Below are positions 9,334 through 17,175 of a DNA stretch of 57,348 nucleotides, in pieces (position 1 is the first letter of the stretch; each line of letters starts with the position of its first letter). Under the pieces are notes generated by a model, which searched no databases, was not told where the DNA came from, and was given only the letters and a program-made list of their open reading frames with translations. Origin of the DNA: Bacteroidota bacterium (GTDB taxonomy: Bacteria; Bacteroidota; Rhodothermia; Rhodothermales; JANQRZ01); contig JBCDKT010000023.1 of NCBI GenBank assembly GCA_038746285.1, positions 1 to 57,348 on the forward strand. Direction: 5' to 3'. The position numbers were made by a program, and so were the translations under genes.

Positions 9334-9432
9334 TGATTCGCCGATTGGGTGATTGAGGTCACAGGAAGCGGTACGCGGTCAAGGGACGCAAGGGGAGCGA
9401 TTCAATCAGCAAATCAGCCATTTAGCGAATCA
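9334..9432. repeat. Imperfect inverted repeat in the pnt operon
   Basis: TGATTCGCCGATTGGGTGATT (9334-9354) matches the reverse complement of 9412-9432 at 17 of 21 positions. The right arm covers the last codons and the stop of pntA1 (its DSLNG tail), so the repeat supplies the end of that protein. GATTG-type words recur on both sides. Confidence 0.55.
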
Positions 9433-10553
9433 GTCAACGGCTTCACCCGCTCGTGGACGACGGCACCGTCGCGGGTGACGCACGCGCCTTGCGCGATCTC
9501 GTCGTCGAAGTCGGGTGCGAACGCGCCGTCCTCGGTGAACTCGGTAACGAGGGCGGCGAGCGTGCGGGCGTACATCTGGCTCGCGTGGAGCGGCATCGAC
9601 GCCGGGAGGTTCATCGGGCCGAGGACGTGGACGCCGGCGTGGACGACCCGCTCGTCGGGCTGCGTCGCGGCGCAGTTGCCGCCGTTGGGCGCGGCGAGGT
9701 CCACGATGACCGAGCCGGGCTGCATACCCTCGACGCCGGCCTCGGTGATGAGGACCGGCGCGGGCCGGCCGGGGATGAGCGCTGTCGAGATCACGATGTC
9801 GGCCTTCGCCACGTAGCGGGCGAGGCGTTCGACCTGCTGCGCCTGCTGGTCCTCGGCGAGGGCCTTCGCGTAGCCGCCCCGGTCCTCCGCGTCGCCCGTG
9901 TCGAGGTCTAGCTCGACGAACGTAGCCCCGACGGACTCGACCTGCTCGCGGGCAGCGGGCCGCACGTCGTAGCCGCTCGTCACCGCGCCGAGCCTCCGCG
10001 CCGTGGCGAGGGCCTGGAGCCCCGTCACGCCGGCCCCGAGGACGAGGACCTGGGCCGGTCGTATCGTGCCGGCGGCGGTCGTGAGGAGCGGGAAAAACTT
10101 GGGGAGGGTGTCGGCGGCGAGGAGGACGGCCTTGTAGCCGGCGACGGTACTCATCGCCGAGAGCGCGTCCATCTTCTGGGCGCGCGTGATGCGCGGGACG
10201 AGTTCCATCGAGAACGCCGTCACGCCCCGCTCGGCGAGGCGGGCGGCCCGCTCCGGCCGGTCGAGCGGCTGGAGAAATCCGATCAGGACAGCCCCGGAGC
10301 GGAGCGCGCCGAGGTCGTCCTCCGGCGGCCGGACGGTCGCAACGAGGTCGGCCCCGAGCGCCTCGTCCCGGCCTACCGTGCGGGCACCGACCGTCTCGTA
10401 GTCGGCGTCCTGGAAGTGGGCGCGCGCGCCGGCCCCGCGCTCGACCGCGACCGTGTAGCCGGCTTTGGCGAGCCGCGCCGCCACGTCCGGGGTGAGCGCG
10501 ACGCGGTGCTCGCCCCGAGCCGTCTCGCGGGGAACGCCGATCGTAACAGCCAT
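9414..10553 (-). CDS. pntA1: NAD(P) transhydrogenase alpha subunit, NAD-binding part (alpha-1)
   Basis: Soluble NAD(H)-binding domain I of the transhydrogenase, 379 residues, beginning MAVTIGVPRETARGEHRVALTPD at ATG 10553. It is homologous to alanine dehydrogenase: N-terminal VPRE...RVALTP motif, VERGAGARAHFQDADYE, LIGFLQPLDRPE, the interaction loop around RITRAQKMDALSAMS, the Rossmann nucleotide-binding stretch VLVLGAGVTGLQALATARRLGA followed by YDVRPAAREQVESVGA, and IVDLAAPNGGNC. Together with pntA2 and pntB it should form the dimeric proton-pumping complex that supplies NADPH. First gene of the operon. A short dyad GGTTT-AAC-AAACC lies 11 bases before the start and might be a regulatory site. 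The final residues are encoded inside an inverted repeat. Confidence 0.96.
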   Translation of the reverse strand: MAVTIGVPRETARGEHRVALTPDVAARLAKAGYTVAVERGAGARAHFQDADYETVGARTVGRDEALGADLVATVRPPEDDLGALRSGAVLIGFLQPLDRPERAARLAERGVTAFSMELVPRITRAQKMDALSAMSTVAGYKAVLLAADTLPKFFPLLTTAAGTIRPAQVLVLGAGVTGLQALATARRLGAVTSGYDVRPAAREQVESVGATFVELDLDTGDAEDRGGYAKALAEDQQAQQVERLARYVAKADIVISTALIPGRPAPVLITEAGVEGMQPGSVIVDLAAPNGGNCAATQPDERVVHAGVHVLGPMNLPASMPLHASQMYARTLAALVTEFTEDGAFAPDFDDEIAQGACVTRDGAVVHERVKPLTDSLNG

Positions 10554-10824
10554 GCTTTAGAACGGGTTTAACAAACCACTAGATACGATCCCGCTGCGAA
10601 ACCGCGCAATGGGGGAAAACCGTACGGGTCCCGCCATGCTGACGCCCAGCGAGGCCAGGAACACGAGGCGACGGACTCCGTGTTCCGCTCTACCGCAGAG
10701 CACTCCAACTGAAGCCCTTGCGATCCAGGCGCGCCAGAGGTTCGAGGTGCTCGCAGCCTGGCGAATCCCCTTGTGCCGAGGGGCGAGGTCGTAGTACCCT
10801 TCCGCGCGCTCTTCGGTACAGCCC
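10554..10824. other. Intergenic region between divergent pntA1 and the LytS kinase
   Basis: 271 bases. Contains the dyad GGTTT-AAC-AAACC (10565-10577) next to the pntA1 start. It also contains a 34-base stretch (10720-10753) that matches the 5' coding part of the nitroreductase gene at 15419-15452 in 30 of 34 positions. The 61-codon reading frame here has no convincing protein character, so I see no gene. A promoter for either flanking gene is expected but I cannot point to one. Confidence 0.5.
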
Positions 10825-11988
10825 ATGCCCTCGTCCTCCCGTTCCCGCCGGTTCTGGCTCCCGGCCGCGTACACCGCGCTGGCCCTCGGCTGGTCGGCGC
10901 TGTGGCTGGCGGCTACCGGGCAAGGCTTCGGGATGGCGACCCTGCTCAACCAGGTCGTGCCCGAGGTGATCTTCTGGAACGCGTGGGCTGCGGTGACACC
11001 CGTCGTGTTTTGGCTCGCGCGGCAGTTTGCGTTTCCGGTGCAGCCGCTCTCGTGGAAATGGAGCCTGCACCTGCTCCTCGCGGCGCTCGTGACGGTCGCC
11101 GTATACCTCCTCAGCTTCGGGCTCCACAGCCTCTACCACGTCGCCGTCACCGCACTCGGAGGCTCACTCGCCCTGACCCTCGGCGAGCAGTTCAGCCAGC
11201 GGATGGTCGGCATGCTCAGCTTCGGGCTTCCGCTGGGCGGCTTCGTCTACGCGCTCCTCGTGGCCCTCACCCTGACCGGCGACTACGTCCGGCGGCTCCG
11301 CGCCGAGGAGCGGCACTCGGCGGCGCTCGAAGCCCAGCTCGCGCAGGCGGAGTTGCAGGCGCTCAAGATGCAGCTCCACCCGCACTTCCTCTTCAACGCG
11401 CTCAACACGATCTCGGCCACGCTCCAGACCCACCCGCCGACGGCCGACCGCATGCTGGCCGAACTCGGGGACTTCCTCCGGCTGACGCTGGAGCATGTCC
11501 ACCGCGCGACGGTCCCGCTGGCAGAGGAGGTCGATTTTGTGCGGCGCTACCTCCAGATCGAGCAGCACCGGCTCGAAGACGGGCTCGCGGTCGAGATCGA
11601 CGTCAGCGACGACGTGCAGGAGGCGGCAGTCCCCTACCTGATCCTGCAGCCGCTTGTCGAGAACGCGCTGCGCCACGGCATCGGACGGCGTGTTGAGCCG
11701 GGCCGCGTGACGGTCCGGGCGGAGCGCGAGGGAGACGACACGGTTCTCTGCGTCATCAACACCGGTCCCCCACTCGACCCGACGCCCTCGCTGGGCGACG
11801 GGGCCCCGCCGCGTGGCATCGGCCTAGCCAACACCCGGGCGCGGCTCCAGCAGAGCTACGGCGAGGCGGCGTCCCTGCACCTCGCCGACACCACCGAAGG
11901 CGTGCAGGCCTGTGTCCGGCTGCCGTTCGCCCTCTGCGCCGCCGACCACCCCGCCCTGGAACCGGACAGTGAGACAGCGGATGCCTGA
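10825..11988 (+). CDS. LytS-type membrane sensor histidine kinase
   Basis: Inner-membrane sensor kinase of 387 residues in the His_kinase/HATPase (LytS, AlgZ) class. Four membrane helices occupy about residues 10-31, 47-66, 80-105 and 130-155, with almost no extracytoplasmic domain, so the stimulus is probably sensed in or at the membrane. A short coiled coil (EERHSAALEAQLAQAELQAL) leads to the phospho-acceptor block KMQLHPHFLFNALNTIS (His in HPHF). The ATPase domain has the N-box LQPLVENALRHGI and the G-box GIGLANTRARL. The stop codon overlaps the start of the LytTR response regulator by eight bases, so the two are co-translated partners. Two secreted T9SS proteins follow immediately and may be targets. 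Confidence 0.93.
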   Translation: MPSSSRSRRFWLPAAYTALALGWSALWLAATGQGFGMATLLNQVVPEVIFWNAWAAVTPVVFWLARQFAFPVQPLSWKWSLHLLLAALVTVAVYLLSFGLHSLYHVAVTALGGSLALTLGEQFSQRMVGMLSFGLPLGGFVYALLVALTLTGDYVRRLRAEERHSAALEAQLAQAELQALKMQLHPHFLFNALNTISATLQTHPPTADRMLAELGDFLRLTLEHVHRATVPLAEEVDFVRRYLQIEQHRLEDGLAVEIDVSDDVQEAAVPYLILQPLVENALRHGIGRRVEPGRVTVRAEREGDDTVLCVINTGPPLDPTPSLGDGAPPRGIGLANTRARLQQSYGEAASLHLADTTEGVQACVRLPFALCAADHPALEPDSETADA

Positions 11989-12769
11989 CCGCACGCTCGA
12001 GGCCCGGCTGCGCGTGGTCGTGGTCGACGACGAGCCGCCGGCGCGGCGCAAGCTGGCCGCGTGGCTGGAGCGCGACGCGGAGGTGGAGATCGTCGCGCTG
12101 TGCGCCAATGGGTACGAGGCCCTCGACGTGCTCGCCGAGGGACCGGTGGATGTCCTCTTCCTCGACGTGCAGATGCCGGAGCTGAGCGGGTTCGACGTGC
12201 TCGCGCAGCGCCCGCCCGGCCCGGCCCCGCTCGTCGTCTTCGCCACCGCCTTCGACCACTACGCGGTCCGGGCGTTCGAGCATCACGCCGCCGACTACCT
12301 GCTCAAGCCCTACGACTACGCGCGCTTCTCGGCGACCCTGGCCCACGTCAAAGAGCGGCACCGGCACCGACAAGCCCGCGAGGTGCAGGACCGCCTGGGC
12401 AGCCTCCTCGACGCCGTCCAGCCGCCGCGCCCTTACCTCGACCGCCTTGCCGTCAAGCACGCCGACCGCGTCGAACTCGTGTCGGTCGATCAGGTAGACT
12501 GGATCCGGGCTGAGGGCAACTACGTGCTCGTCCGAGCCGGTGGGCGGGAGCACCTGATCCGGGAGCGCCTCAGCAAGGTCGCAAGCACCCTCGACCCGCG
12601 CCGGTTCCCGCGCATCCACCGCTCCACGATTGTCAACCTCGACCGGGTGGCGGCGCTCCACCCGGCGTCGCACGGCGACTACACCGTCGTGCTCCGCGAC
12701 GGGACCGAGTTGGCAATGAGCAGGACCTACCGAGAGGCCCTGCGCGAGGTACTCCAGATCGGCTTCTGA
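11981..12769 (+). CDS. LytTR-family response regulator
   Basis: Cytoplasmic DNA-binding regulator of 262 residues, starting at ATG 11981 inside the last codons of the kinase gene (longer upstream reading would run far into the kinase). The receiver domain (about residues 10-125) has the acidic pair Asp16/Asp17, phospho-acceptor Asp62 in VLFLDVQMPELSG, the Thr in VFATAFDHYAV and the conserved Lys in YLLKPYDYARF. A linker of roughly 40 residues leads to a LytTR domain (about 150-258): VDQVDWIRAEGNYVLV, RFPRIHRSTIVNLDRV and the closing strand-turn DGTELAMSRTYREAL. LytTR proteins bind pairs of about 9-bp direct repeats; I did not find an obvious pair upstream of the next gene. Target genes are unknown. 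Confidence 0.93.
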   Translation: MPDRTLEARLRVVVVDDEPPARRKLAAWLERDAEVEIVALCANGYEALDVLAEGPVDVLFLDVQMPELSGFDVLAQRPPGPAPLVVFATAFDHYAVRAFEHHAADYLLKPYDYARFSATLAHVKERHRHRQAREVQDRLGSLLDAVQPPRPYLDRLAVKHADRVELVSVDQVDWIRAEGNYVLVRAGGREHLIRERLSKVASTLDPRRFPRIHRSTIVNLDRVAALHPASHGDYTVVLRDGTELAMSRTYREALREVLQIGF

Positions 12770-12913
12770 CGGCGCGCGGCGGACCGGGTCGTGTGTCTCC
12801 TGTCCGTCTTGCCCCGGCGCTGTCCGCGCTGTCCCAAAGTACGTGACGTCGGCCAGGAGGCCGGCTAGGTTGCAGTTCGCGGCACTCTTCTGCCTCCGAA
12901 CCTGACCTGACCT

Positions 12914-14077
12914 ATGCGCCTTCTTACGCTCGCGCTCTTTGTTCTTCTCGCCCCCGCTGCCTCAGCCCAGGTCGTGACGAGCTTTCCGCTCGACGCGCCG
13001 ACCAGCATGGACGCCATCTCGACCGGGATCGACGGCACGCTCTACGCCGCCGCCGGCTTCCGGGGCTCCGCAGTCTACACCCTCAGCCGGACCGGCACCG
13101 TCACCGCGATTGCGGACGGACTAGACGGCCCCATCGAGGTCGCGCAGGCACCCGACGGCACGCTCTTCGCCACCAACTTCAACGCTGCCGAGGTCAGCCG
13201 CATCAGCGCGACCGGCGAGGTGGAACCCTATGCCTCGACGCGCCCAGGTCCGGCCGGCCTCCTGGCCGGACCCGATGGCACGCTCTACCTGACGGAGTAC
13301 GGACCACCCACGTCGCTCGGCGGCACGACGGTCGCGGAGATCGAGCCGGAGGGCTTCGCCAAGCCGTACGCTTCGGGCGGTACGCTGTCGAGCCCGGTCG
13401 GGATCGCCCGCAGCGAGGACGGCACCCTCTACGTGGCCAACATCTTCGACGGGCGGATCACCCGCGTCACGCCGGACGGCACGCAGTCGCTGTTCGCCTC
13501 GCTCCCCCCGACGAGTCCATTCACGATTGGCCACCTCGTCTGGGCAGGCGGACGGCTCTACGCTACCTATCTCGGGGCGAACCAGGTATGGGTGTTCGAG
13601 CCGGACGGCAGTGGGAGCGTCTACGCCGGCAGCGGGAGCGCAGGGCAGGACGACGGTCCAGCGAGCGAGGCCACGTTCGATCAGCCGAACGGCATCACGG
13701 CCTCCGTTACCGGCGACACGCTCTTCGTCTCCGAGTTGGGGGCCGGCCCCACCGACAGGATTCGGATGATTGTCCCGGCGACGACCGCGACGGAAGGCCC
13801 GGCTCCGCCTGCGCAGCGGCTCCAGCTTGCGCCGGGCTACCCCAACCCGTTCGCCAACGCCACCACGCTGCGCTTCACGCTCGGCGCGCCGGCCGAAGTC
13901 ACGCTGACGGTGTTCGACGTGCTCGGGCGCGAGGTGGACCGCGTGCCGGTCGGGCCGCGCCCGGCGGGGACTCACAGCGTCGCGTGGCGGCCGGACGGGC
14001 TCGCGGCAGGCGCGTACCTGCTCCGCCTCACGGCCGGCGGTGCCTACGCGACCCGCACCGTCGCCTACCGCCCCTGA
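12914..14077 (+). CDS. Secreted NHL/SMP-30-type beta-propeller protein with T9SS sorting domain (paralogue 1)
   Basis: A 387-residue exported protein. It has a signal peptide (MRLLTLALFVLLAPAASAQ), then a beta-propeller of repeated blades with the pattern DGTLYxAxxxxGxIxRxxxxG (for example DGTLYAAAGFRGSAVY, DGTLFATNFNAAEVSRI, DGTLYLTEYG, DGTLYVANIFDGRITRV). About the last 80 residues are a type A sorting domain (YPNPFANATTLRFTL, VFDVLGREV, GAYLLRLTAGG). The sorting domain should direct type IX secretion, so the mature protein is extracellular or cell-surface bound. Propellers of this kind bind ligands or act as lactonase-like enzymes; no catalytic set can be assigned. It is a tandem duplicate of the next gene, 29 bases apart, and lies downstream of the two-component system. 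Confidence 0.85.
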   Translation: MRLLTLALFVLLAPAASAQVVTSFPLDAPTSMDAISTGIDGTLYAAAGFRGSAVYTLSRTGTVTAIADGLDGPIEVAQAPDGTLFATNFNAAEVSRISATGEVEPYASTRPGPAGLLAGPDGTLYLTEYGPPTSLGGTTVAEIEPEGFAKPYASGGTLSSPVGIARSEDGTLYVANIFDGRITRVTPDGTQSLFASLPPTSPFTIGHLVWAGGRLYATYLGANQVWVFEPDGSGSVYAGSGSAGQDDGPASEATFDQPNGITASVTGDTLFVSELGAGPTDRIRMIVPATTATEGPAPPAQRLQLAPGYPNPFANATTLRFTLGAPAEVTLTVFDVLGREVDRVPVGPRPAGTHSVAWRPDGLAAGAYLLRLTAGGAYATRTVAYRP

Positions 14078-14106
14078 CCTCGCTCAACCTCTAAGCTCGC
14101 ACCCTC

Positions 14107-15303
14107 ATGCTGACCTCGATACTCCCCGCGCTCCTGCTCACGCTCGCCCTGCTCATCGTCCCGATGATGCCCGCTGCGGGGCAGACCGTGAGCAGCATCG
14201 TCTTCGACTCGTCGCAGTCGATGGACGGCCTCTACGTCGACCGCGACGGCACCCTCTTCGCCACGGGCGGCTTCGTCGGCACCGACATCTACCGCCTCAC
14301 GCTCGACGGCGACCTCTCGGTGTTCGCGACGGGGCTTGTCGGGCCGATCCACCTGACCCAGGCACCCAGCGGCACCTACTACGCGACGGAATTCAACGTG
14401 ACCTCGGCCACGCGGAGCTACGTCAGCGAGATCAGCCCCGATGGGACCGTGCGCCGGTTCGCCGACCTCAAGGCCGGCGCAAGCGACATCGTGGCCGACG
14501 CCGACGGCAATCTCTACGTGTCGCACTTCGGGTACATCCAGACCGCCAACGGGCGCAGCATCACCGAGGTCGCCGGCGGCTTCGTCGAAGACTTCTCCGA
14601 GAGTGGCCTCCTCAGCGCCCCCGTTGGGCTGGACTTCGACGACGAGGGCAACCTCTACGCGGCCAACATCTTCGACGGGCGGATCGTCAAGATGGCCCCG
14701 GACGGGACGCAGTCGCTCTTCGCCTCGCTCCCTCCGCTAGAGCCGTTTACGATTGGGCACCTCATTTGGGCGGGCGGGCGGCTCTACGCCACCTACCTCG
14801 GGGCGAGCCAGGTGTGGGTCTTCGAGCCGGACGGCACGGGCCGCGTGTACGCCGGCAGCGGCGAAACCGGTCAGCAGGACGGCCCCGCGAGCGAAGCCAC
14901 CTTCATCCAGCCTAACGGCATCGCGGCCTCCGTCACCGGCGACACGCTCTTCGTCAGCGAGTACGGCGCGCCGCGCGACCGGCTGCGCATGATTACGCCC
15001 GCTCCGGCGACGGACACGGAGGGCACCCGTCGCCTCCCGCAACCGCTTCGGATCGACGCGGCCTACCCCAACCCTTTCGGCACCGCTACGACGCTCAACT
15101 TCACGCTGGGGACTCCGGCTGAGGTCTCGCTGACGGTGTACGACGTGCTGGGCCGAGTCGTGGACCGCGTGGAGGCCGGGGCTCGGGCCGCCGGGTTCCA
15201 CGCGCTGGAGTGGCACCCGCCGTCGCTCTCGGGCGGGACCTATCTGCTCCGCCTGAGCGCCGGCCGCGCCCGGGCCAGCCGACCCATCGTCTATCGTCCC
15301 TGA
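14107..15303 (+). CDS. Secreted NHL/SMP-30-type beta-propeller protein with T9SS sorting domain (paralogue 2)
   Basis: A 398-residue paralogue of the preceding gene, with the same architecture: signal peptide (MLTSILPALLLTLALLIVPMMPAAGQ), propeller blades, and type A sorting domain (YPNPFGTATTLNFTL, VYDVLGRVV, GGTYLLRLSAGRA). Long stretches are shared with paralogue 1, such as NLYAANIFDGRIVKMAPDGTQ against TLYVANIFDGRITRVTPDGTQ and a common segment around FTIGHLxWAGGRLYATYLGA. The N-terminal halves have diverged most, with an extra insertion (NVTSATRSYVSE) here. This points to a tandem duplication followed by divergence of the first blades. Predicted destination is the cell surface or medium by type IX secretion. 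Ligand unknown. Confidence 0.85.
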   Translation: MLTSILPALLLTLALLIVPMMPAAGQTVSSIVFDSSQSMDGLYVDRDGTLFATGGFVGTDIYRLTLDGDLSVFATGLVGPIHLTQAPSGTYYATEFNVTSATRSYVSEISPDGTVRRFADLKAGASDIVADADGNLYVSHFGYIQTANGRSITEVAGGFVEDFSESGLLSAPVGLDFDDEGNLYAANIFDGRIVKMAPDGTQSLFASLPPLEPFTIGHLIWAGGRLYATYLGASQVWVFEPDGTGRVYAGSGETGQQDGPASEATFIQPNGIAASVTGDTLFVSEYGAPRDRLRMITPAPATDTEGTRRLPQPLRIDAAYPNPFGTATTLNFTLGTPAEVSLTVYDVLGRVVDRVEAGARAAGFHALEWHPPSLSGGTYLLRLSAGRARASRPIVYRP

Positions 15304-15391
15304 AGCCTAAATACCGCTCGGTCAGAACTGAGCACCCCCTCTCCGGTAGGAGCACGGCCCCCACGCATGCACCGACCCGGAGGAGACGCTG

Positions 15392-16051
15392 ATGTTCGAC
15401 CCGAAAGCCGTTGCCGCCGCAATCCAGGCGCGCCAGACGTTCAAGGTGCTTGGCGACCCCGACGCCCCCGTCCAGTTCTCCGCCGAGGCGGCTGCGCAGA
15501 ACCAGCAGGTCGTGCTGGAGGCGCTGCGCGTGGCGGGGTGGGCCCCGTTTCACTACGCTCGCGGCACCGGCGGCCTGGCCGAGCCGTGGCGCGCCCACGT
15601 CCTGTGGCACGAGCCGTGCCAACACCTAGCCCACCGGCTCTTCGAGTGGTTCCCCGACCTGAGCCCGTCCAGCAAAATCCCGCGGATGCTGGCGGCGTGC
15701 GGCGCGCTCGCCCTCGTGACGTGGCTCCCGCAGTTCGGCCACGTCGAGGACCCCAAGCCGGCCCAGGTGCGGACCGACGAGGAGCACCTGATGGCGAGTT
15801 CGGCGATGGTCCAGAACCTCCTCCTGCTGCTCACCGCGCACGGCATGGGCACCTACTGGTCCAGCGGCGGCGTCCTCGGGTCGGCGCCGCTCTTTCGCCA
15901 CCTCGGGATTCCCGAGACCGAGCGACTCCTGGCCGCCGTCTTCGTCGAGTACCCCGAGACGCTCGGCGAGGACCGGGAGCGCCGGCCGGGCAAGCACCGC
16001 GCGAGCCGGTCCGACGGCTGGATCAGCGAGGTCGCCGTCGAGGGGGCATAG
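15392..16051 (+). CDS. Nitroreductase-family protein
   Basis: A 219-residue flavin-fold protein, probably cytoplasmic. It has the N-terminal helix plus IQARQTFKVL, then VVLEALRVAGWAPFHYARGTG, the FMN-contacting region typical of nitroreductases (the usual RRSxRxF...A..AP pattern is altered). Later come EEHLMASSAMVQNLLLLLTAHGMGTYWSSGG and LRHL-type GIPETERLLAAVFVEYPE; the ASSAMVQNLLLxxxxxGxGxxW block and the closing LxxxxxxGYP-like strand are family marks. Such proteins reduce nitro, quinone or other substrates with NAD(P)H. The HVLWHEPCQHLAHRLFEWFPDL stretch is unusual. Divergent enough that a non-redox role is possible. It starts at ATG 15392, 88 bases after paralogue 2, and is convergent with the actin gene. 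Confidence 0.7.
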   Translation: MFDPKAVAAAIQARQTFKVLGDPDAPVQFSAEAAAQNQQVVLEALRVAGWAPFHYARGTGGLAEPWRAHVLWHEPCQHLAHRLFEWFPDLSPSSKIPRMLAACGALALVTWLPQFGHVEDPKPAQVRTDEEHLMASSAMVQNLLLLLTAHGMGTYWSSGGVLGSAPLFRHLGIPETERLLAAVFVEYPETLGEDRERRPGKHRASRSDGWISEVAVEGA

Positions 16052-16083
16052 CGGCCTGACGAGCTCAGCTCTCCCGGTTGGCC

Positions 16084-16120
16084 TGATGCGTACCCCTCGT
16101 CCGGGCACCCTCACGCATCA
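16084..16120. repeat. Inverted repeat between convergent genes
   Basis: Perfect 8-bp arms TGATGCGT (16084-16091) and ACGCATCA (16113-16120) in the 86-base gap between the nitroreductase and the actin gene. It has no T-tract but may act as a shared 3' structure. Confidence 0.35.
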
Positions 16121-16137
16121 CGTCTCACTCGTCACGC

Positions 16138-17175
16138 TCACATGTCCTCCCAGAACGCCTCGGGCATGTCCTGGGCGAGCGCGAGCGCGCCCTCGGCCCC
16201 GGCGAAGAGCGGGTCGTCCACGACGCGGACGCGGCAGGGGCCGTACTCCTTCAGCCCGTCCTCCACGGCCTCGGCGATGCCCTTGATCTGGCTCCCGCCG
16301 CCGGCGAGGAAGATGTTTTTCTTGACCACCTCCTGGAAGTCGGGCTCGTAGCGCGCGACGAGTTCGATGGCCGTCTCGACGATGGCCGGGATAATCGCCT
16401 CGCACGCCTCCCGCAGTTCCTTCGACACGTCCACGTCGGTGATCTTGCCGCCGACCGAGGCCGTCATGGCGAGCTTGCCGTTCTCCGAGCCGACGTAGCC
16501 GTGCTGCTCCTTGAAGTGCCGGACCGCGACGTCGGAGAACTTGGCCTCGGGGTGGCGCTCTTCGAGGAGCCCGTGGAGCTGGCGGTCCACGAAGTCGCCC
16601 GCCATCGTGAGCGTGCGCTGGTCCTCCTCGGTCGGCATCGTGCCGTGCATGACGCAGAAGTCGACCGTGCCCGCGCCGATGTCGATCACGAGGGCGTTCG
16701 TGAGCGCGTCGAGGCCGTAGGCGACGGCGAAAGGCTCGGAGACGACCATGAGCGCGTCGGCGTACGCCTTGACCGCGTCGCGGATGGCGAGCTTGTTGAC
16801 CTTGAGCGCCTCGGCCGGGACCCCGACCGCGGCGTGGATCGGCTGCCCGTCCTTCGGCTCGACCTGCTCGATGAGGTGGTGGATCAGCTCGCGCACGGCC
16901 TCCTCGTCGCGCTCGGTGCCGTCGCGGATGACGCCGTTTTCGAGCGGCCGCACGAGGTCGACCGACAGCCGGTTCTCGACCGCGTGCTCGCCGAACAGGA
17001 TCGCCTCGCCGAGCATCTTCCGGGCGACGAAGTCCTTCGGCCAGGCGACGTAGCTCTCGACCCAGGTGCGCTTGCCGTTCGAGGCGACGACCGCGCTGCG
17101 GGACGTGCCGAGGTCGATGCCGATGTGAAGTGGGGCGGTGGATTTCTTGGTGGGCTTAGCGGTCTTCTTCGCCAT
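16138..17175 (-). CDS. MamK-like bacterial actin
   Basis: A 345-residue filament-forming actin homologue. After a Lys-rich tail (MAKKTAKPTKKS) come the actin-fold motifs: phosphate-1 loop IGIDLGTSRSAVV (residues 18-30), connect/catalytic region VVSEPFAVAYG with Glu147, phosphate-2 loop VIDIGAGTVDFCVM with Asp165, and adenosine loop IFLAGGGSQIKGI (288-300). The sequence between motifs follows magnetosome MamK rather than MreB or ParM: YVAWPKDFVARKMLG, VGVPAEALKVNK, GTMPTEEDQRTLTMAGDFVD, LLEERHPEAKFSDVAVRHFKEQHGYVG, and the C-terminal MPEAFWEDM like MamK's LPPQYWRQL (comparison from memory). No other mam gene is present. Start ATG 17175 lies inside the last codons of the upstream amidase gene (20-base overlap), so the two are translationally coupled. 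It probably organises something at the cell envelope; the function is unknown. Confidence 0.88.
   Translation of the reverse strand: MAKKTAKPTKKSTAPLHIGIDLGTSRSAVVASNGKRTWVESYVAWPKDFVARKMLGEAILFGEHAVENRLSVDLVRPLENGVIRDGTERDEEAVRELIHHLIEQVEPKDGQPIHAAVGVPAEALKVNKLAIRDAVKAYADALMVVSEPFAVAYGLDALTNALVIDIGAGTVDFCVMHGTMPTEEDQRTLTMAGDFVDRQLHGLLEERHPEAKFSDVAVRHFKEQHGYVGSENGKLAMTASVGGKITDVDVSKELREACEAIIPAIVETAIELVARYEPDFQEVVKKNIFLAGGGSQIKGIAEAVEDGLKEYGPCRVRVVDDPLFAGAEGALALAQDMPEAFWEDM

Noticed and set aside
10609-10794. A 61-codon plus-strand frame upstream of the LytS kinase
   Set aside because: No signal, domain or operon logic; explained better as non-coding DNA holding a short nitroreductase-like echo.
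16138-17175. Assignment of the actin gene as mreB or dnaK-like
   Set aside because: The motifs outside the nucleotide pocket follow MamK, the protein is much shorter than DnaK, and no mreC, mreD or pbp2 neighbours are present.
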